Assembly (NCBI RefSeq): GCF_009720525.1
Contig: NZ_CP043930.1
Location: forward strand, 7,638,001 to 7,702,000
DNA from: Gimesia benthica
Lineage (GTDB): Bacteria > Planctomycetota > Planctomycetia > Planctomycetales > Planctomycetaceae
Direction: 5' to 3'
Length of the DNA: 64,000 nt
The position numbers and the translations under genes were made by a program. Of the stretch, positions 9,503 through 17,675 are shown piece by piece. Under the pieces are notes generated by a model. The model was given only the letters and a program-made list of their open reading frames with translations. It did no database searches and was not told the origin of the DNA. Each line of letters opens with the position of its first letter. Position 1 is the stretch's first letter.

Positions 9503-10177
9503 TCAATCTCCGTAGCTTCCACTTTCTATTGCAGTCCCTGCGACTGTTGAAGCTGAAAATGTAATATCAGCACCGGCGACCTCATCCAGCGAAACTTCAA
9601 AGATCAATGGGCCATCTTCATATGCTGTGGCATCGTTGATACTGAGAGAATTGGCATCGTCGTTTATTATGGTTGCCGTGCCGAGCATTTTCTCAAAATT
9701 AGTCTCAGGATCATCAGTTGAGAGTACCAACTGAAAATTTTTATTCTGTTCGGTTATCGTATTACCCATCACTTCAATGCGCACGGTCATTGTCTGCGAC
9801 TGGGCAGAGGCATCCGCAGTAAACTGAAGAGTACCACTCTCAGACAGATAATCGTTGTCAGCAACTTTAGCCGTTCCATCTTGGGTTGTGTAATAGATGC
9901 TGATAGAGCTGTTCAGATCGCCTGCATTATTTCCCGTTCTTGTCACGGTAAAAACAAAGTCTGTCGTACCGCTGTCTCCCTCAGCAACACTCACATCATC
10001 AATACTGATCATCGAAGTCAACAGCGTGCGGTCTTCCAGCTCTTCGATCGCAATCGGGCGTGGGCTCAGCGCGGGCTGATACCGATGACGTGCGCGAGAA
10101 CGCTGATTACGGGGACGACGTGAGCGTACAGTTCGGTATCGTGAAGTCAGGGACTTCAACCAGTTAGTCAACAGCAT
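9503..10177 (-). CDS. Calx-beta domain surface protein, N-terminal fragment
   Basis: 224 residues. It opens with an Arg-rich leader (RSRRPRNQRSRARHRY) and the planctomycete N-terminal motif IEELEDRTLLTS, seen on large exported surface proteins. A complete Calx-beta domain follows (about residues 57-170: ISIDDVSVAEGDSGTTDF to GTATIINDDA), then a second begins (LSINDATAYEDGPLIFEV) and stops after about 50 residues at a TGA (9503-9505), in the middle of the fold. Downstream in another frame is a metalloprotease end typical of the same protein class. I infer a truncated or decayed gene; it could still make a short one-and-a-half-domain protein. Confidence 0.7.
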   Translation of the reverse strand: MLLTNWLKSLTSRYRTVRSRRPRNQRSRARHRYQPALSPRPIAIEELEDRTLLTSMISIDDVSVAEGDSGTTDFVFTVTRTGNNAGDLNSSISIYYTTQDGTAKVADNDYLSESGTLQFTADASAQSQTMTVRIEVMGNTITEQNKNFQLVLSTDDPETNFEKMLGTATIINDDANSLSINDATAYEDGPLIFEVSLDEVAGADITFSASTVAGTAIESGSYGD

Positions 10178-10277
10178 GCGAGGCAGAACTTTCAGTTTCT
10201 CTACTTTGAAAATTCATGTCGTTAAGAAATAGCCTTAAGGTACTATCGATAAATATGTTATGGCGATTTAGTGCCGC

Positions 10278-11285
10278 TCAGAAAATCGGCAGGCTCTGAC
10301 CGTCTCGATGCTGGATTGCCAGACTGAGCGTTTGTGGCGAAATACTGGTCGGAATCGTGCGCAGTGCACCATCACCCATGATGCACAGGAATCCCCCATT
10401 GCTAGCCTGTCCCAGAGCGCTGATCGGATTACCGGGATTGAAGGGCAGGTCGATCGGCTGTGTCCAGGGAACCGCTTTGTCCGGGCCTGCTTTGACCGCC
10501 AGGATCACGTTGGAAACACCATCGGTGAAACTTCGCATGCGTAAACCCTGACCGCCGTTGAACGGGGTGTCCTTGCCTGAGAAGGTCATCACGGACGTGA
10601 AGCCCGGCTGCAGGGTATTTTCTGTCCGGTAGACATCCGGCATTTTGGTAATCAAGGCTTTGTTATGCGGACTGTCCCAGGGCTCATCCAGCTTGAACTG
10701 CTGATACAACTCCGTCTGTCCCAGAAACGGGAGCAGATGCACCCGCCAGCTTAAATTCGGTTTGCCATCGGTCAGATGCGCATCGGCGTACGGGAATCGC
10801 GTGAAGGAATCGTGATAGTGATGAAAGGCCAGCCCGATCTTTTTCATGCTGTCTGCCTCTGACGCTTGGACCTGTTGCGAATTGCCTCCATTCATTTGAG
10901 AGTTGATCATGTCGTCCGCCTTATCGGTGATACGCTTCATGATCTTGCCTCCCGGAGCGCCCCAGGTCAGCAGAAAATAACCTCCGCCCCCCAGCAGCAG
11001 AACCACGGCACCGATCGCGATCAGCGGCCCCGGTTTGACTTTGGAAGCCGTCTGTTTCTTCTGCTTGGATTTCGCCGACTTCGCGGGGCTTTTCTTCCGC
11101 CGTCGTGTCGGTGGCGAATATTCCATTTCTTCTTCTTCATCGAGCGCTTCCAGAAAATCATCGCCCGCGGGAACCGGGATTTTCATCACCGCTTCGCACT
11201 CTTTGCATTTGATTTTCTTACCGGCTTTATCGTCGCCGACTTTATATTTCTTACCGCACTGCCTGCATTCAAAACTGATGGTCAT
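10278..11285 (-). CDS. DUF1559 protein with N-terminal zinc ribbon and one membrane segment
   Basis: 335 residues. The N-terminus is a zinc ribbon with two CxxC pairs (FECRQCGKKY and IKCKEC), common on planctomycete cytoplasmic-facing membrane proteins. An acidic then Lys/Arg-rich linker leads to a membrane helix (LIAIGAVVLLLGGGGYFLL, about residues 88-106), and the rest is a DUF1559 (SBP_bac_10-like) domain: IGLAFHHYHD, LSWRVHLLPFLGQ, LDEPWDSPHNKAL, FTDGVSNVILAVKAG and GDGALR. DUF1559 function is unknown; many copies carry prepilin leaders. Here the leader is replaced by the zinc-ribbon anchor. It is the last of three adjacent DUF1559 genes on this strand. Confidence 0.85.
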   Translation of the reverse strand: MTISFECRQCGKKYKVGDDKAGKKIKCKECEAVMKIPVPAGDDFLEALDEEEEMEYSPPTRRRKKSPAKSAKSKQKKQTASKVKPGPLIAIGAVVLLLGGGGYFLLTWGAPGGKIMKRITDKADDMINSQMNGGNSQQVQASEADSMKKIGLAFHHYHDSFTRFPYADAHLTDGKPNLSWRVHLLPFLGQTELYQQFKLDEPWDSPHNKALITKMPDVYRTENTLQPGFTSVMTFSGKDTPFNGGQGLRMRSFTDGVSNVILAVKAGPDKAVPWTQPIDLPFNPGNPISALGQASNGGFLCIMGDGALRTIPTSISPQTLSLAIQHRDGQSLPIF

Positions 11286-11354
11286 GGTCGTCTGGGGGTC
11301 TTTTCAAAAAACTACGTGGGTTGGGTGTGATGAAAACATGATCGTCGTTGACAG

Positions 11355-12230
11355 TTATTCTTTCTGACCCGGTTTGACTTCGATGGCGTCCCAGTCAATC
11401 CGTGTGAAGTCCTGTGGACCGATCATCTCTTTCCACTGAGCGTCTTCCAGATCCTTTTTAACGAGTGATATGGATCCATCCCCTTTCAGAATCGCAACCT
11501 GTGAAGCAGTTTCTCCCAGTTCGGCTTTTGGCTCTGTTGGGTTCAGACCACCCGGTTTGGTCCACTTGATAGCTTTATCGGGGCCCACTTCGACCACTAT
11601 GATCGTGTTCGAAGTGCCATCCAGCGCGTCTCGCATACTGGCTGGCTGACCCAGCGGAAACAATGTGGTCATTTTCTCATCTCCCTCACCATCTTTTTCC
11701 CGCTTACCATCAAATACCCGAAAGCGGGACTTGTTTGAGTCAGCAGGTATGTCCGGGGATTTAAATACATCAGGCATATTCTTCGCCAGTGGTGCATTGT
11801 GCGGGCTGTCCCAGGCTTCATCTAGCTTGAACTGATCATACAACGGCTTCTGGTCCATATAGGGCAGGAGATGCACCCGCCAGCTGACCTTCAGCCGACC
11901 ATTCTCATCATAATATTCTGGATGTTCCTCCTGAGTGGGCAGGAAGTGTAGTGTTTTATCGTACAGATTATGAAACGCCAGACCAATCTGCTTGAGCTGA
12001 TTTCCAACAGCCTTGAAACGTTCGGCGGTCATAGGTTCACCCGCTTTGGTCATCATCTCCGGGGCGATCTTTGGCTCTTCCGGTTGAGCGTCCGTCTCTG
12101 CCGGTGCACCAGTCTCGGTGGCAGCTTCTTCCGTCGTTGGAGTCGCAGCAGGCTGTTTCTGGCATCCGCTGGGAACTGTGACTGCTAGCATCAGCAACGC
12201 CATTAGCAAAATTCGATTCTGAGTATACAT
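11355..12230 (-). CDS. DUF1559 lipoprotein
   Basis: 291 residues from ATG 12230, preferred over the upstream in-frame start at 12305 because GGAG sits six bases before it and it directly precedes a lipoprotein signal (MYTQNRILLMALLMLAV, lipobox PSGC). After a Glu/Thr/Ala-rich linker comes a DUF1559-type domain: IGLAFHNLYD, VSWRVHLLPYMDQ, LDEAWDSPHNAPL, ALDGTSNTIIVVEVG, KGDGS. About 70 bp lies between it and the next DUF1559 gene on each side, so the three are probably one transcript. The domain is closest in wording to the first half of the upstream two-domain protein, pointing to tandem duplication. Confidence 0.85.
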   Translation of the reverse strand: MYTQNRILLMALLMLAVTVPSGCQKQPAATPTTEEAATETGAPAETDAQPEEPKIAPEMMTKAGEPMTAERFKAVGNQLKQIGLAFHNLYDKTLHFLPTQEEHPEYYDENGRLKVSWRVHLLPYMDQKPLYDQFKLDEAWDSPHNAPLAKNMPDVFKSPDIPADSNKSRFRVFDGKREKDGEGDEKMTTLFPLGQPASMRDALDGTSNTIIVVEVGPDKAIKWTKPGGLNPTEPKAELGETASQVAILKGDGSISLVKKDLEDAQWKEMIGPQDFTRIDWDAIEVKPGQKE

Positions 12231-12307
12231 TCTCGTCTCCATGGTTCTGTCAGAGAGGTTGTCTTTAAAGTGAAAACAGCTGAAAAAATCAGTTGCTGTT
12301 TCCAATC

Positions 12308-13843
12308 TTATTCAGGTTTGTAAGAGGGCAGATCTACTGTGATCACATTCCCGTCTGCCGGCTGAATCAGATTCGCCAGCGTTTTCGCCGGGATGTTCGC
12401 AGGAATCCCCCTTGTCGAGCCATCCATCATCACAGCGGGGATCACAGGCGTGGTTAACTTTCCGAGAGCTTTGACCGGGTCAGCAGGATCAAAGGGCAGG
12501 TCTTCCGGTTTCGTCCAGGGTACCGCTTTATCCTCAGCAGCGATCACGAAAAAGATCGTATTGGAAGTCCCGTCAGTGATATCTCTGATACGTGAGCCCG
12601 ATCCTCCCGGAAACGGCGTCTTTTCTCCGGAAAATGTCATCACACGTGTCTCGCCAGGCTTACCTGCGGAACCAAACTGATAGATCGCCGGCATTTTTTC
12701 CACTAAGGCTTTGTTGTGGGGGCTGTCCCAGGGCTCATCCAGTTTGAACTGTTGATACAGCGCCTCCTGTCCCATGAAAGGCAGCAGATGCACGCGCCAG
12801 CTCAGATTGGGTTTGCCGTCGACGAGATGTTCATCCGCGGGGGGAAAACGCCTGTATTTATCGGCATAGTTGAAAAACGCCATGACGATCTCGCGAAGCT
12901 GTTGCAGGACCTTGATCTGACCCGGCTTCAGAGTGGTATGGACGATGACGAATTCTCGGTAGTCAACGACGGTAGCATCATCCGGACCAATCAAGGCTTT
13001 CCATTGCGAGTCATCGATATCCCGTTTGAAACAGAGAGTCGCGCCATCGGCCAGCAGTACCGGAATGCCTCGACCAGCGGCTCCGAATTCTTCCTTCGGA
13101 TGTTCCAAATTCAAACCACCGGCCCGAGTCCACTCTACAGCTTTGTCCGGACCTGCTTCAACAACCATAACGGTATTCGAACTCCCGTCTCTCACATTCC
13201 GCATGGATACAGGTTTACCGACGGGAAATATGGTAGATGGCGCCTCTCTGCCTCTGGAGTTTTTTCCCCATTGTCCTTCAAAGACACGGAAGCGGGTCTT
13301 GTCTGAACCGATCGGAGTATCGGGAGAGCGGTAAACCTCAGGCATCTGCTTTGCCAGCGGTGCATTGTTTGGACTATCCCAGGCTTCATCCAGTTTGAAT
13401 TGATCGTACAGCGGCTTCTGGTTCAGAAAGGGCAGAATGTGGACCCGCCAGCTGACTTTCAACTGACCATTCTCATCGTAATATTCAGGATGTTCTTCCT
13501 GTGATGGTAAGAAAGACCGGTTTTTATCATGCGAGTAATGCAGGGCCAGGCCAATATCTTTCAAGTGAGCTTTCACCTCCTGATAACGTTCGACCGTCAT
13601 CGGCTCCCCTGGTTTCGTCACCATCTTGGGGTCGATGGTCTTTTCTTCCGCAGTGGCAGTATCTTTCGAGGATGACTGTTCGGCAGACGAAGCTGAGGAG
13701 TCGTCTTTTTCCGCCTGGGAGTCGCCGGGCTGAGGCTTTTGACAACCTGTAGAAACCAGCAGCAGGATCAGACAGAGAGAGAATGTAGACAGACAGCGGT
13801 TCCAGTTCCCCGGAAAAGCAGGGAGTGAGCGAGTAGCAGACAT
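12308..13843 (-). CDS. Double DUF1559 lipoprotein
   Basis: 511 residues with a lipoprotein signal (lipobox VSTGC near residue 34) and a Ser/Asp/Glu-rich linker. Two DUF1559-type domains follow in tandem, each with the same landmarks: first copy IGLALHYSHD, VSWRVHILPFLNQ, LDEAWDSPNNAPL, VRDGSSNTVMVVEAG; second copy VMAFFNYADK, LSWRVHLLPFMGQ, LDEPWDSPHNKAL, ITDGTSNTIFFVIAA. Copy 1 resembles the single domain of the next lipoprotein gene and copy 2 resembles the zinc-ribbon gene further on, so this gene looks like the parent or a fusion of the two. Outer or inner membrane lipoprotein facing the periplasm; biochemical role unknown. Confidence 0.85.
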   Translation of the reverse strand: MSATRSLPAFPGNWNRCLSTFSLCLILLLVSTGCQKPQPGDSQAEKDDSSASSAEQSSSKDTATAEEKTIDPKMVTKPGEPMTVERYQEVKAHLKDIGLALHYSHDKNRSFLPSQEEHPEYYDENGQLKVSWRVHILPFLNQKPLYDQFKLDEAWDSPNNAPLAKQMPEVYRSPDTPIGSDKTRFRVFEGQWGKNSRGREAPSTIFPVGKPVSMRNVRDGSSNTVMVVEAGPDKAVEWTRAGGLNLEHPKEEFGAAGRGIPVLLADGATLCFKRDIDDSQWKALIGPDDATVVDYREFVIVHTTLKPGQIKVLQQLREIVMAFFNYADKYRRFPPADEHLVDGKPNLSWRVHLLPFMGQEALYQQFKLDEPWDSPHNKALVEKMPAIYQFGSAGKPGETRVMTFSGEKTPFPGGSGSRIRDITDGTSNTIFFVIAAEDKAVPWTKPEDLPFDPADPVKALGKLTTPVIPAVMMDGSTRGIPANIPAKTLANLIQPADGNVITVDLPSYKPE

Positions 13844-14214
13844 GTAGGCAAACTTTCAGCTGAGTCAAATTGGATCAGACCCCGCGCGCATGGAGGCTCT
13901 GATGAAGCGAAGTTTGTGCCTGCCTTCGTTCTGTGAGCGTGTGCCTTTCGACATCAGAGAGAAGTCATTTAAGTCTATCTTCCACTTTGGGTTCAGGCAA
14001 GTTAAATGCGGACAAAGAATCACACAGGCCGGCGATCCGACATACTGCAGGCAGGAGGCCGGGTTGAGAGAACCAAAATCTGTACACACCCCGGCCAGGA
14101 TCCGATTTTGTCTCCCAAAGAATCGGCGATTTCAGATGCATTCTCTCCCCACGCGAGCTATGATCGAAGCCCGACAACCTGAAATTTCTCCTGATGATAA
14201 TAGAAACTCACACC
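13844..14214. other. Intergenic region between divergent genes
   Basis: About 370 bp separating the DUF1559 group (minus) from the lactonase gene (plus), so it should hold promoters for both. Open frames crossing it run antisense to or out of frame with the neighbours and I do not accept them as genes. No clear operator, hairpin or promoter match was found by eye. Confidence 0.4.
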
Positions 14215-15486
14215 ATGCAATCTCCCGAAACATCCCGCCGCTCGTTTCTGAAAACATCTCTCGCTCTGACCGGAACTTTTCCACTGGTCGCGGGACTGGC
14301 CTACGCGGAATCAAAATCGTCCGACAAACCCCTGATGGCCTATGTCGGCACCTTCAGTTCTCCGCTTCAGGATGTGCTCGATACCCAGGTCGACCTGCCA
14401 CCCGGCAACGGACGCGGCATTCATCTTTTCCAGATCGATCGCGAAACGGGAGCGATGACTCCCGTCGGCATTCAGCGGATGGGAACCAGCCCCAGTTGTC
14501 TGGCCGTCAACGCGGAAGGCACACGCCTTTATTCGACCAATGAAACCGATCGGGTCGGCAAGGAGAAGCATGGTTCCGTCTCCGCTTTCAAGATCAACCG
14601 GGAAGACGGCTCGCTCACACAACTCAACAAGGTCAATTCAGGAGGAGATGGACCAACCTATGTCAGCGTCCATCCGTCGGGACGCTATCTGCTGATTGCG
14701 AATTATTTCGGCGGTTCGATTTCCGTACTCCCCATTCTGAAAGATGGCTCACTCGGCGAAGCCACCGATGTCAAAAATGATGCCGGCAAAATCGGTCCCA
14801 CCACAGCCACGAACGCGCCCGAAGGCAGCTTCGCCTTCAGCGGTCACGATCATACGCACGCTCACATGATTCAGGCCGATCCCTCAGGACGCTTTGTGTT
14901 TCACGTCGATCTGGGCTTGGACAAAATCTACATCTGGAAGTTCGATGAAAAAACGGGCAAACTCTCGCCGAATGATCAGCCTGCGATCTCTCTGCCTCCC
15001 GGCGATGGCCCCCGGCACTTCCACTTCCATCCTAACGGACGCTGGTTCTATTCGATCCAGGAGGAAGGTTCGACACTGGTACTCTTCGATTTCGATTCAA
15101 AGGCTGGCACACTGACCGCTCGGCAGACCATCTCGACACTGCCGGAAGGTTTCAAAGGCAGCAACTTCTGCTCGGAAATTCTGGTCTCGGAAGACGGGAA
15201 GTACGTCTATGCCGGCAACCGTCTGCACGACAGCATCGGCATCTTTTCCGTCGGCGCAAACGGCGAACTGACCTGGGTAGCTGATGAATGGACACGCGGC
15301 AATTATCCCCGCAGCTTCAGCTTCGACCCGACCGGCGAATTTCTCTACTGCTGTAACCAGCGGGCCGACAGTGTGGCCGTATTCAAAGTCGATAAAGCAA
15401 CAGGCAAGCTGCACTTCACAGACCATTACGCCGCCGTCGGCAACCCCTCGCACATCGTCTTTCTGGACCTGGCGAAGCAAGCTTGA
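14215..15486 (+). CDS. Tat-exported lactonase family beta-propeller (6-phosphogluconolactonase-like)
   Basis: 423 residues from ATG 14215; an in-frame ATG at 14194 is the alternative. The N-terminus carries a twin-arginine signal (SRRSFLKTSLALTG), so it should be exported folded. The body is a seven-bladed propeller of the lactonase family (YbhE/Pgl type): MAYVGTF at the start, GRGIHLFQID, YVSVHPSGRYLLIANY, HMIQADPSGRFVFHVDLG, GDGPRHFHFHPNGRW and NPSHIVFL near the end. Family members hydrolyse 6-phosphogluconolactone or related lactones; an exported planctomycete copy may act on another sugar lactone. The gene is followed by the methyltransferase-like gene 64 bp downstream on the same strand. 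Confidence 0.88.
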   Translation: MQSPETSRRSFLKTSLALTGTFPLVAGLAYAESKSSDKPLMAYVGTFSSPLQDVLDTQVDLPPGNGRGIHLFQIDRETGAMTPVGIQRMGTSPSCLAVNAEGTRLYSTNETDRVGKEKHGSVSAFKINREDGSLTQLNKVNSGGDGPTYVSVHPSGRYLLIANYFGGSISVLPILKDGSLGEATDVKNDAGKIGPTTATNAPEGSFAFSGHDHTHAHMIQADPSGRFVFHVDLGLDKIYIWKFDEKTGKLSPNDQPAISLPPGDGPRHFHFHPNGRWFYSIQEEGSTLVLFDFDSKAGTLTARQTISTLPEGFKGSNFCSEILVSEDGKYVYAGNRLHDSIGIFSVGANGELTWVADEWTRGNYPRSFSFDPTGEFLYCCNQRADSVAVFKVDKATGKLHFTDHYAAVGNPSHIVFLDLAKQA

Positions 15487-15550
15487 TGCAGGGGTTAATA
15501 TGATCCAGACTGGATTGCTGAGTTCGTAAGCGAGAAATGAGGAACGATTC

Positions 15551-16264
15551 ATGGCCGCTGACAGTGACTCGGAAAAAACACCTCAGGGCATCAATCGCCG
15601 CCGTCTGGTTCTGGATCTGATTGGCCTGCCAATCTTCTTCGCTCTGTTTATGTTTCTGCCGGCGGGAACATGGACATGGTCGAAAGGCTGGTTGTTCATG
15701 TTCTTTCTGCTGGTAGTCGTCTCAGCAGGATTCGTGGTTCTTCAGCGTGTGAATCCGGAAGTCATTGTCGCGAGAAGTCACTTCCACAAAGGGACAAAAC
15801 AGTGGGACAGAATCCTGCTCGGTTTTTACTTTCCGTCGATGCTGGCCATCGTCCCTATAGCGGCTCTGGACGAGGGTCGATTCCACTGGTTTCCCGTCCC
15901 GTGGTGGATCTGCATCGTCGGCTATTTTTTGCTGCTGGCCGGGATGGTAATCGTCACCTGGGCCGAAGCCGTGAACAAGTTCTTTGAAGTCACCGTGCGG
16001 ATTCAAACAGACCGCGGGCAGGCAGTGATCGACACTGGCCCTTATGCCATCATGCGTCATCCCGGCTATGTCGGGGGAATCCTCACCGCGATCGGTATGC
16101 CGCTTTCATTAGGTTCCCTGTGGGCCTTAATTCCAGCCGGTATCGCCTCACTGGTGTTGCTCGTGCGAACCCACTGGGAAGACCAGACCCTGCAGACAGA
16201 ATTAAGCGGGTACCGCGAGTACGCGCTGCGGGTGCGATATAAACTGATTCCAGGCATCTGGTAG
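15551..16264 (+). CDS. Isoprenylcysteine carboxyl methyltransferase family membrane protein
   Basis: 237 residues with about five hydrophobic segments (for example DLIGLPIFFALFMFLPAG, WLFMFFLLVVVSAGFVVL, WWICIVGYFLLLAGMVIV). The C-terminal signature is that of the ICMT/PEMT family: VIDTGPYAIMRHPGYVGG with the SAM-binding RHP, then LSLGSLWALIPAG, and EDQTLQTELSGYREYALRVRYKLIPGIW containing the conserved E and YxxY pattern. In bacteria these proteins methylate small or lipid substrates and the true substrate is usually unknown. Same direction as the lactonase but no functional link is evident. Confidence 0.85.
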   Translation: MAADSDSEKTPQGINRRRLVLDLIGLPIFFALFMFLPAGTWTWSKGWLFMFFLLVVVSAGFVVLQRVNPEVIVARSHFHKGTKQWDRILLGFYFPSMLAIVPIAALDEGRFHWFPVPWWICIVGYFLLLAGMVIVTWAEAVNKFFEVTVRIQTDRGQAVIDTGPYAIMRHPGYVGGILTAIGMPLSLGSLWALIPAGIASLVLLVRTHWEDQTLQTELSGYREYALRVRYKLIPGIW

Positions 16265-16574
16265 TGAAACCAAGATCTTCCGCAGAAGCGGGCATTCTCA
16301 GACAGCCCCGCCAACATCATGAGAAGTTCCAGGTTTCAGGTATCCAAAAAACCTTAGAACACAGCGGAGGTTTTCACATCATTCCTGTCGGAATTTCAGT
16401 AGGATGACAAAATGCACTTGAAAATATTATTGCCCAGATACCCAGTCAGTGCACTTAAATCGAAGATGGAATTCAATCTGCTCATTCGCGATGAGCATCC
16501 AGATATTAAAGATGGGCTTTGCAGTGAGGTAATTTGGTCTATATGACTGCATTAAAAATTATGAAAAAAAATTC
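16265..16574. other. Intergenic region, nothing recognised
   Basis: About 310 bp between the methyltransferase-like gene (plus) and the small membrane genes (minus). AT-rich toward the right end. No hairpin with a T run, repeat or ORF that I would support. Confidence 0.35.
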
Positions 16575-16742
16575 CTAATCGCTCTCAGAAATCCTGCCGG
16601 CAACTTTCTTCTCGAACTCTGTCAGGTCCTGCACTCGAGTCAGTGATTCATCGGCCGCTTCCTGCAGTCCAACCAGTACAGTGGCAGAGAATGTTAGTCC
16701 GGTGACGAGAAGACCAAGTATAAATATCCCAAGCGTACTCAT
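16575..16742 (-). CDS. Small single-span membrane protein (55 aa)
   Basis: 55 residues, ATG 16742 to TAG 16575. A strong ribosome site (AAGGAAGGAGCC) sits before the start. One N-terminal membrane segment (FILGLLVTGLTFSATVLVGL) is followed by a charged amphipathic tail (EAADESLTRVQDLTEFEKK). Its start overlaps the stop of the upstream 59-residue gene by four bases (ATGA), the usual mark of translational coupling. I recognise no family; the coupling and base pattern are the evidence that it is real. Confidence 0.6.
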   Translation of the reverse strand: MSTLGIFILGLLVTGLTFSATVLVGLQEAADESLTRVQDLTEFEKKVAGRISESD

Positions 16743-16918
16743 TTTTCAAGGCTCCTTCCTTGCAAGATCAGACAGCCGAAAGAAAGAATCGAAGGGACCC
16801 AGATTCCTACAAATAACCCTTCTTCTCGCTGGCCACTGAACCAGAGCGACACTGAAAAGAGGAATGAGATGAAGGCGGCGATAACGAACAGGAGTTTCCC
16901 AAGTTTTTTGCGTTTCAC
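16739..16918 (-). CDS. Small two-span membrane protein (59 aa), GTG start
   Basis: 59 residues from GTG 16918 (AGGA a few bases upstream) to TGA 16739. A Lys-rich start (KRKKLGK) is followed by a membrane helix (LLFVIAAFISFLFSVSLWF), a short loop (SGQREEG) and a second helix (LFVGIWVPSILSFGCLIL). Ends in a four-base ATGA overlap with the next small gene. A possible third member lies just upstream (17096-16968) but has an in-frame TAG right after its ATG. Family unknown; tiny coupled membrane proteins of this shape are often subunits or toxins, which cannot be decided here. Confidence 0.5.
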   Translation of the reverse strand: MKRKKLGKLLFVIAAFISFLFSVSLWFSGQREEGLFVGIWVPSILSFGCLILQGRSLEK

Positions 16919-16967
16919 AGTTCCTGTAGACCTTTATGTCGATGAAATGCGGAGAAGCTTAACACTC

Positions 16968-17117
16968 AGCCGTCAGGATCCTCTATAGCGATAATCGATG
17001 AGAATGTCGCGATGAATACAATCGCAAATACGACCACGCCAAGTTTGAAGATTTCCAGATCGTCGATGGTTAAACTTCCTGATTTGAAGAAATTGCTGGC
17101 ACGTTTATCTTTCTAGA
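16968..17117 (-). pseudogene. Possible third small membrane ORF, interrupted at codon 3
   Basis: Reading back from TGA at 16968 the frame encodes a soluble start (KDKRASNFFKSGSLTIDD) and one membrane helix (LGVVVFAIVFIATFSSIIAI) with an acidic end (EDPDG), similar in style to the two small proteins downstream. The only nearby ATG (17117) is followed by TTC and then TAG, so the frame is closed at codon 3. A short GTG start inside is possible. Either a decayed gene or a chance frame. Confidence 0.25.
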
Positions 17118-17425
17118 ACATCAGGCAGATCTGCCAAGTGTTTAATGTGCTGAGAAACGGAACCGGGAAGTATCTATTCAGGTTAGCGCGTACCAGGACT
17201 GCAGGATCAGGTGAAGTTGATTCCACTGCAGGAGAATGGAGTGAACTAGAACTTTGACTGGGGTACTGATTGCAGGAAGAGGAGAATTCTATGATGAGGG
17301 GAAAACATTTTTTGATGTGTAGCCTTGCGCGTGTGGGCCTGTCCTCCTGTCAAAACAGTTTCAAAAAAATGCAATCAGGTACAAGTCTGTCTGAGTTTGC
17401 ATCTGGCTGCACGGCCCACAAACAC

Positions 17426-17472
17426 AAAAACCCGACGGGAAAGGCTAAACACCATTTCCTGTCGGGTTTTTT
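17426..17472 (-). terminator. Rho-independent terminator after tRNA-Leu
   Basis: Inverted repeat AACCCGACGGGAAA (17429-17442) / TTTCCTGTCGGGTT (17455-17468) with one mismatch. On the minus strand it lies just past the tRNA 3' end and is followed by a T run (complement of AAAAA 17426-17430). The plus strand also has TTTTTT after it, so it can work both ways. Confidence 0.8.
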
Positions 17473-17477
17473 CATAG

Positions 17478-17562
17478 TACCGGAGGCGGGACTTGAACCC
17501 GCACGGGGTTTACCCCCACTGGATTTTGAATCCAGCGCGTCTGCCGATTCCGCCACTCCGGC
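17478..17562 (-). tRNA. tRNA-Leu (CAA anticodon)
   Basis: 85-nt type II tRNA on the minus strand. Acceptor arms GCCGGAG and CTCCGGT pair over seven positions (one G-U), discriminator A. The anticodon arm is CTGGA-TTCAAAA-TCCAG, which gives anticodon CAA. The long variable arm (GGGG-TAAA-CCCC) and T arm with GTTCAAGTC are canonical. The 3' CCA is not encoded. Confidence 0.96.
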
Positions 17563-17575
17563 TTGAGAATAAGAG

Positions 17576-17604
17576 TATATATTATAACGCTTTATGAAAT
17601 TCAA
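17576..17604 (-). promoter_or_regulatory. Likely sigma-70-type promoter for tRNA-Leu
   Basis: On the minus strand, TTGAAT (17604-17599), a 17-bp spacer and TATATA (17581-17576) end 13 bp before the tRNA 5' end, in an AT-rich stretch. Position and spacing suit a stable-RNA promoter. A TATAAT also lies inside the spacer. Confidence 0.45.
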
Positions 17605-17675
17605 TGGAAACAGGCAAAAAACTCGGATCCCATTGACCGGCTCAGAATGGCCCGTTGCCTGAAAAAGGCCTCGAA

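Noticed and set aside
13890..14543. Plus-strand frame of 217 codons across the promoter region and into the lactonase gene
   Set aside because: Overlaps the Tat-signal lactonase in another frame and shows no domain or ribosome site.
17478..17562. tRNA-Leu as an integration site for a mobile element
   Set aside because: No integrase, no second copy of the tRNA 3' end and no change in gene style nearby.
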